DNA from: an uncultured Muribaculaceae bacterium
Lineage (GTDB): Bacteria > Bacteroidota > Bacteroidia > Bacteroidales > Muribaculaceae
Length of the DNA stretch: 64,000 nucleotides
Assembly (NCBI GenBank): GCA_910584055.1
Contig: CAJTZS010000006.1
Coordinates: forward strand, 56,841-120,840
Direction: 5' to 3'
Below, in pieces: positions 61,371 to 64,000 of this stretch. A program made the position numbers and the translations under genes. The notes beneath the pieces were generated by a model. It was not told the origin of the DNA, did no database searches, and worked only from the letters and a program-made list of their open reading frames with translations. Numbering within the stretch: position 1 is the stretch's first letter; each line of letters starts with the position of its first letter.

Positions 61371-62495
61371 ATGGTAAGCTCAGAGCAAGATACTGTTTTC
61401 AGAATAGCGCTCGGAATGATGAAGGGCATTAATCCTCAGGTTGTTCGTAGGATGATTGAGGTAGGGTTAACGGTAGAGGATTTCTTTACACTTGACCTTT
61501 TGTCGGTCTCTGATGCTCTTGGCTTAAACAGTAAGACCGGTTTTGGCGCCAGTGACAGGGAGGTGGCAATTGATAGGGCAAAACGGGAATATGCGTTCAC
61601 ATCAAGACATTCGGTGAAGGTGATATCATTGTTGGATGATAATTACCCATGGCTGCTTGCGGAGACACCGGATGCGCCGGTAACACTTTATATGCTTGGA
61701 GATGCTGATCTTAATTCCTTACATACGATAAGTGTTGTTGGCACAAGAAAACCCACTCAGTATGGGGTGAACTTCTGTAAGCAATTCTGTACTGATCTCG
61801 GTGGTTATTTCCCGGATCTTACAGTTGTAAGCGGACTTGCTTTAGGAATTGATTCTGCAGCACATACCGCAGCTTTGGAAATGAACCTGCCAACTGTCGC
61901 GGTTGTGGCACACGGATTGGATACGTTGTATCCTGCTGCCAATAGGGATCTTGCACGCAGGATTATAAGGTCGGGAGGAGCCATAGTCACAGAATATCCA
62001 TCCGGTTCAACCCCTTATGCAGCGCGTTTTCTCGAACGTAACAGGATTGTTGCCGGCTTGTCGCAGCTGACGGCCGTGATTGAATCCCCCATTAAAGGAG
62101 GGGCAATGAGCACTGCAAACCTTGCGTTTAATTATAACAGGGATGTGGTTTCCTTACCCGGCAGGGTGACAGATCCTGTAAGTGCAGGATGCAATCTGCT
62201 GATCAGGAGAGAAAAGGCGCATTTGCTGACTGCTGCCGCCGATGTGATTGAACTGATGGATTGGAAGCCACTCGGAAAACATATTGAACCGAGACAACGG
62301 AATCTGTTCCCTGAACTTGAAGGAATTGCGGGGAGGATTTATGAAATTCTCAAATTTGAGTCAGAACCCATAACGATAGATACACTGCATTTACGTACCG
62401 GCTTGTCAGTGCCGGAATTGATGTCGGCGCTCACTGATCTTGAGTTTGACGGAATTATCACGCGTCAGCCGGGGAGCAGGTATTCAATATCCTGA
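61371..62495 (+). CDS. dprA: DNA processing protein DprA
   Basis: Binds single-stranded DNA and loads RecA during natural transformation. The Rossmann-like core has SVVGTRKPTQYGVNFCK, VVSGLALGIDSAAHTAAL, VAHGLDTLYPAANRDLAR and EYPSGSTPYAARFLERNRIVAG. The C-terminal part has a winged-helix DprA end (IYEILKFESEPITIDTLH). Length is 374 from the ATG at 61371; longer starts overlap the thioesterase. It ends a four- or five-gene run and is followed by a hairpin terminator. Confidence 0.94.
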   Translation: MVSSEQDTVFRIALGMMKGINPQVVRRMIEVGLTVEDFFTLDLLSVSDALGLNSKTGFGASDREVAIDRAKREYAFTSRHSVKVISLLDDNYPWLLAETPDAPVTLYMLGDADLNSLHTISVVGTRKPTQYGVNFCKQFCTDLGGYFPDLTVVSGLALGIDSAAHTAALEMNLPTVAVVAHGLDTLYPAANRDLARRIIRSGGAIVTEYPSGSTPYAARFLERNRIVAGLSQLTAVIESPIKGGAMSTANLAFNYNRDVVSLPGRVTDPVSAGCNLLIRREKAHLLTAAADVIELMDWKPLGKHIEPRQRNLFPELEGIAGRIYEILKFESEPITIDTLHLRTGLSVPELMSALTDLEFDGIITRQPGSRYSIS

Positions 62496-62520
62496 GTGAT
62501 AGTGAACGGATTGCATAGCA

Positions 62521-62555
62521 AAAGCCGGATCGTGAGACTGTCACTTTCCGGCTTT
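62521..62555 (+). terminator. dprA terminator
   Basis: AAAGCCGGA (62521-62529) pairs with TCCGGCTTT (62547-62555), with a second short GTGA/TCAC stem inside the loop. It touches the foldback element that follows. Confidence 0.8.
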
Positions 62556-62741
62556 AAGTATCTTTTACAAATTAGTTAATGTATATTTGAGAGGATTTTT
62601 GCGGGATTTCCGCGAGTTGAGGAGGGAGCTTAGCGGGCTAAGTGACCGACGAGACTTGGCGGAAAGCACCAAAAAGCCGCCAAAGATACATTAACTGATA
62701 AAAATATTGGGATACTATAACTAATTTGTAAAAGATACTTA
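62555..62741. repeat. 187-bp foldback element with perfect 24-bp terminal inverted repeats
   Basis: 62555-62578 is the exact complement of 62718-62741. Inside, GTTAATGTAT (62575-62584) pairs with 62686-62695, followed by short stems such as TTTCCGC with GCGGAAA and a CTTAGC/GCTAAG hairpin. The right arm carries about 26 extra bases between the outer and inner repeats. No coding frame is convincing. It looks like a MITE or structured repeat of unknown mobility. No target duplication was clearly seen. Confidence 0.75.
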
Positions 62742-62759
62742 TGTAGTTTAACGTGTGGT

Positions 62760-63638
62760 TTAGAAGCGTTCGAGAACTGTCTCGACAAGATGTCTGACTT
62801 TCGGCTTATAATCCGTGTTTGCGTTGTTCAGACGGCGTTCGGCTATAATACAGCACACCGTCATTGCGCGGTGACCTAAAAGTTTTGAAAGACCCTGCAA
62901 GCATGCAGACTCCATTTCAAAATTGGTGATTGGGCGTCCATTAAAACGGAAGCTTTCAATCTTCTCATTGAGGTTCGGGTCTGCCAACTTGAGTCGCACC
63001 ATACGCCCTTGCGGTGCATAGAAACCGACAGCGGCTATTGTATAGCCGCGAACCATATCATCGCGACCGATACGGTTGGCCAGTTCCGCATCTGCATCAA
63101 CAGTGTAAGGTGCTGCCCAAATAGATTTCCAATCAGTGTGTTTACAGAACTCCCTTTCAAACTCAAGGTCGCATACTTTATCACGGTCCGCGTAGAAATT
63201 AAGGATACCGTCAAACCCCATACCTTTTTCCGCTATTACAAAATCTCCGATATGAAGGTCTTCCTGCAAAGAACCGGAGGTGCCTATACGCACGATGTTC
63301 AAGGTCCTGTGTTCAGGTTTTACCTTACGGGTCTTGAAATCGATGTTGGCCAAAGCATCAAGCTCAGTCATGACAATTTCGATATTGTCAGGTCCGATGC
63401 CATGGGAGATGGCCATAATAGGTTTGCCCTTGTAAGTGCCTCCAATTGCATGAAACTCACGTGAAGAAACATTATAATCCACTGAATCGAAATAGGATGC
63501 AACCATGTCCACTCTGCCCGGATCGCCGACAAATATAATATTGTCGCGGAGTTGTTCCGGTTTAAGGTGAATATGAAATACCGAACCATCATCATTGATG
63601 ATAAGCTCCGAAGCTGGAATAATTCTATCGTCTGCCAT
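62760..63638 (-). CDS. udp: uridine phosphorylase-type nucleoside phosphorylase
   Basis: Splits nucleosides with phosphate in salvage; uridine is likely. The 292 residues show NIIFVGDPGRVDMVA (phosphate-binding), RIGTSGSL, and GRPITNFEMESACLQGLS with the substrate-binding glutamate and methionine. The end (CCIIAERRLNN) includes the flexible-loop segment. Purine phosphorylase cannot be entirely excluded. It is convergent with dprA and separated from it by the foldback element. Its upstream region of about 245 bases is AT-rich, with a TACATTTG element 148 bases before the start. Confidence 0.9.
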   Translation of the reverse strand: MADDRIIPASELIINDDGSVFHIHLKPEQLRDNIIFVGDPGRVDMVASYFDSVDYNVSSREFHAIGGTYKGKPIMAISHGIGPDNIEIVMTELDALANIDFKTRKVKPEHRTLNIVRIGTSGSLQEDLHIGDFVIAEKGMGFDGILNFYADRDKVCDLEFEREFCKHTDWKSIWAAPYTVDADAELANRIGRDDMVRGYTIAAVGFYAPQGRMVRLKLADPNLNEKIESFRFNGRPITNFEMESACLQGLSKLLGHRAMTVCCIIAERRLNNANTDYKPKVRHLVETVLERF

Positions 63639-63785
63639 AAATACAATATTGTGTTTATACGATGATAAACAGATTAAAGGTTAATATTCAATACCGATAA
63701 ACAATATATTATCTAAACAATATAATATCAAATTGTTAAATCTATAGTATGTTCTTATAACGTTTGAGCAGGCTTATCGGCTTTA

Positions 63786-63793
63786 CAAATGTA
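63786..63793 (-). promoter_or_regulatory. possible -7 element for udp
   Basis: Minus strand TACATTTG, identical to the -7 element of the ROK kinase gene, about 148 bases before the udp start. The AT-rich leader holds several short repeats (CAATAT, AACAATATA). Confidence 0.4.
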
Positions 63794-63829
63794 CGAAAAA
63801 AAAGGTATAAATAAAAATATTTGGAAAAA

Positions 63830-63862
63830 TTTGGTGTATGTCAGAAAAAAGTAGTAATTTTG
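63830..63862 (+). promoter_or_regulatory. promoter of tRNA-Ser
   Basis: TTTG at 63830-63833, a 21-base spacer and TAATTTTG at 63855-63862, with the tRNA starting 22 bases downstream. Confidence 0.65.
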
Positions 63863-63883
63863 CACGCTATCAAAAACGACTGA

Positions 63884-63968
63884 GGAAAGATGCCGGAGTG
63901 GTCGATCGGGGCGGTCTCGAAAACCGTTGTGCCTTTTGGCACCCAGGGTTCGAATCCCTGTCTCTCCG
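63884..63968 (+). tRNA. tRNA-Ser, anticodon CGA
   Basis: An 85-base tRNA with a long variable arm, as serine tRNAs have. The anticodon loop is CTCGAAA, giving anticodon CGA (reads UCG). The T arm is CAGGG/CCCTG around TTCGAAT. The acceptor stem is GGAAAGA with TCTCTCC; the fourth pair is A opposite C, a mismatch. The discriminator base is G, and CCA is not encoded. It lies at the window's right edge, with its own promoter. Confidence 0.92.
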
Positions 63969-64000
63969 CAACAAACGCTGAAAATCAGCAAATTGTAAAA

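Noticed and set aside
62555..62741. Integron attC site or CRISPR-like repeat
   Set aside because: There is a single inverted-repeat unit, no spacer array, no integrase gene nearby and no convincing attC core pairs.
1..64000. Insertion sequences, prophage or conjugative genes
   Set aside because: No transposase, integrase, capsid, Tra or Mob-type reading frame was recognised on either strand.

Overview
The window looks like a gut Bacteroidales chromosome, most like Muribaculaceae or a close relative; the family assignment is inference. Supporting signs are a SusC/SusD pair, an RprX/RprY two-component system, a Bacteroidetes-type RNA polymerase omega subunit, weak ribosome binding sites, and many copies of the Bacteroidetes promoter form (TTG or TTTG, about 19-21 bases, then TAnnTTTG). 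I saw no transposase, integrase, phage gene, CRISPR array or rRNA. One tRNA gene sits at the right edge.

Layout. 1-7355 (+) is the 3' part of a glycan utilisation locus: SusC (cut by the window edge), SusD, a lipoprotein metallophosphoesterase, a GH31 glycosidase and a glycerophosphodiester phosphodiesterase. 7438-8022 (-) is an iron-type superoxide dismutase. 8113-14914 (-) is one thiamine operon (plsC, thiD, thiS, a second thiE-like gene, thiE, thiG, thiC, thiH) in which a phospholipid acyltransferase comes first and no TPP riboswitch is visible. 15085-18471 (-) groups glutaminase, an MFS carrier and asparaginase, a deamidation module. Then come purT (+), rprXY (-), a clostripain-type lipoprotein protease and an MscS channel with an unusual charged insert (+), and thiF, glutamine synthetase, a DUF3108 protein, thioredoxin and ClpB (-).

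31325-45922 is mostly core physiology: a ROK sugar kinase, Maf, KdsC, a DUF2520 oxidoreductase, an unknown ATP-grasp-like protein, RpoZ, BamD, a PASTA protein with an RluA-type pseudouridine synthase, a PlsC-like acyltransferase, a membrane phosphoesterase, a short FolK, an LptF/G permease, Tgt without its zinc cysteines, a DUF1015 protein, a Fur-family regulator and rubredoxin. 46072-53672 is an export and host-interaction region: an EamA transporter, a small unit (promoter, 46-codon reading frame, hairpin terminator), a tripartite TolC/HlyD/MFS efflux operon, a secreted bile salt hydrolase and an AraC regulator. 53972-62495 (+) holds a B12-dependent ribonucleotide reductase, a two-CBM20 4-alpha-glucanotransferase, a second secreted Ntn hydrolase, a small membrane protein, a hotdog thioesterase and DprA. 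A 187-bp inverted-repeat element, a uridine phosphorylase and tRNA-Ser(CGA) close the window.

Most promising leads: the phosphodiester-directed SusCD locus; the leader-ORF/terminator unit ahead of the efflux pump and that pump's closeness to the bile salt hydrolase and AraC regulator; the 187-bp foldback element; and the short dispersed GAGCYTGTYTRAA repeats near gene boundaries. All functions are read from motifs by eye and no database search was possible.
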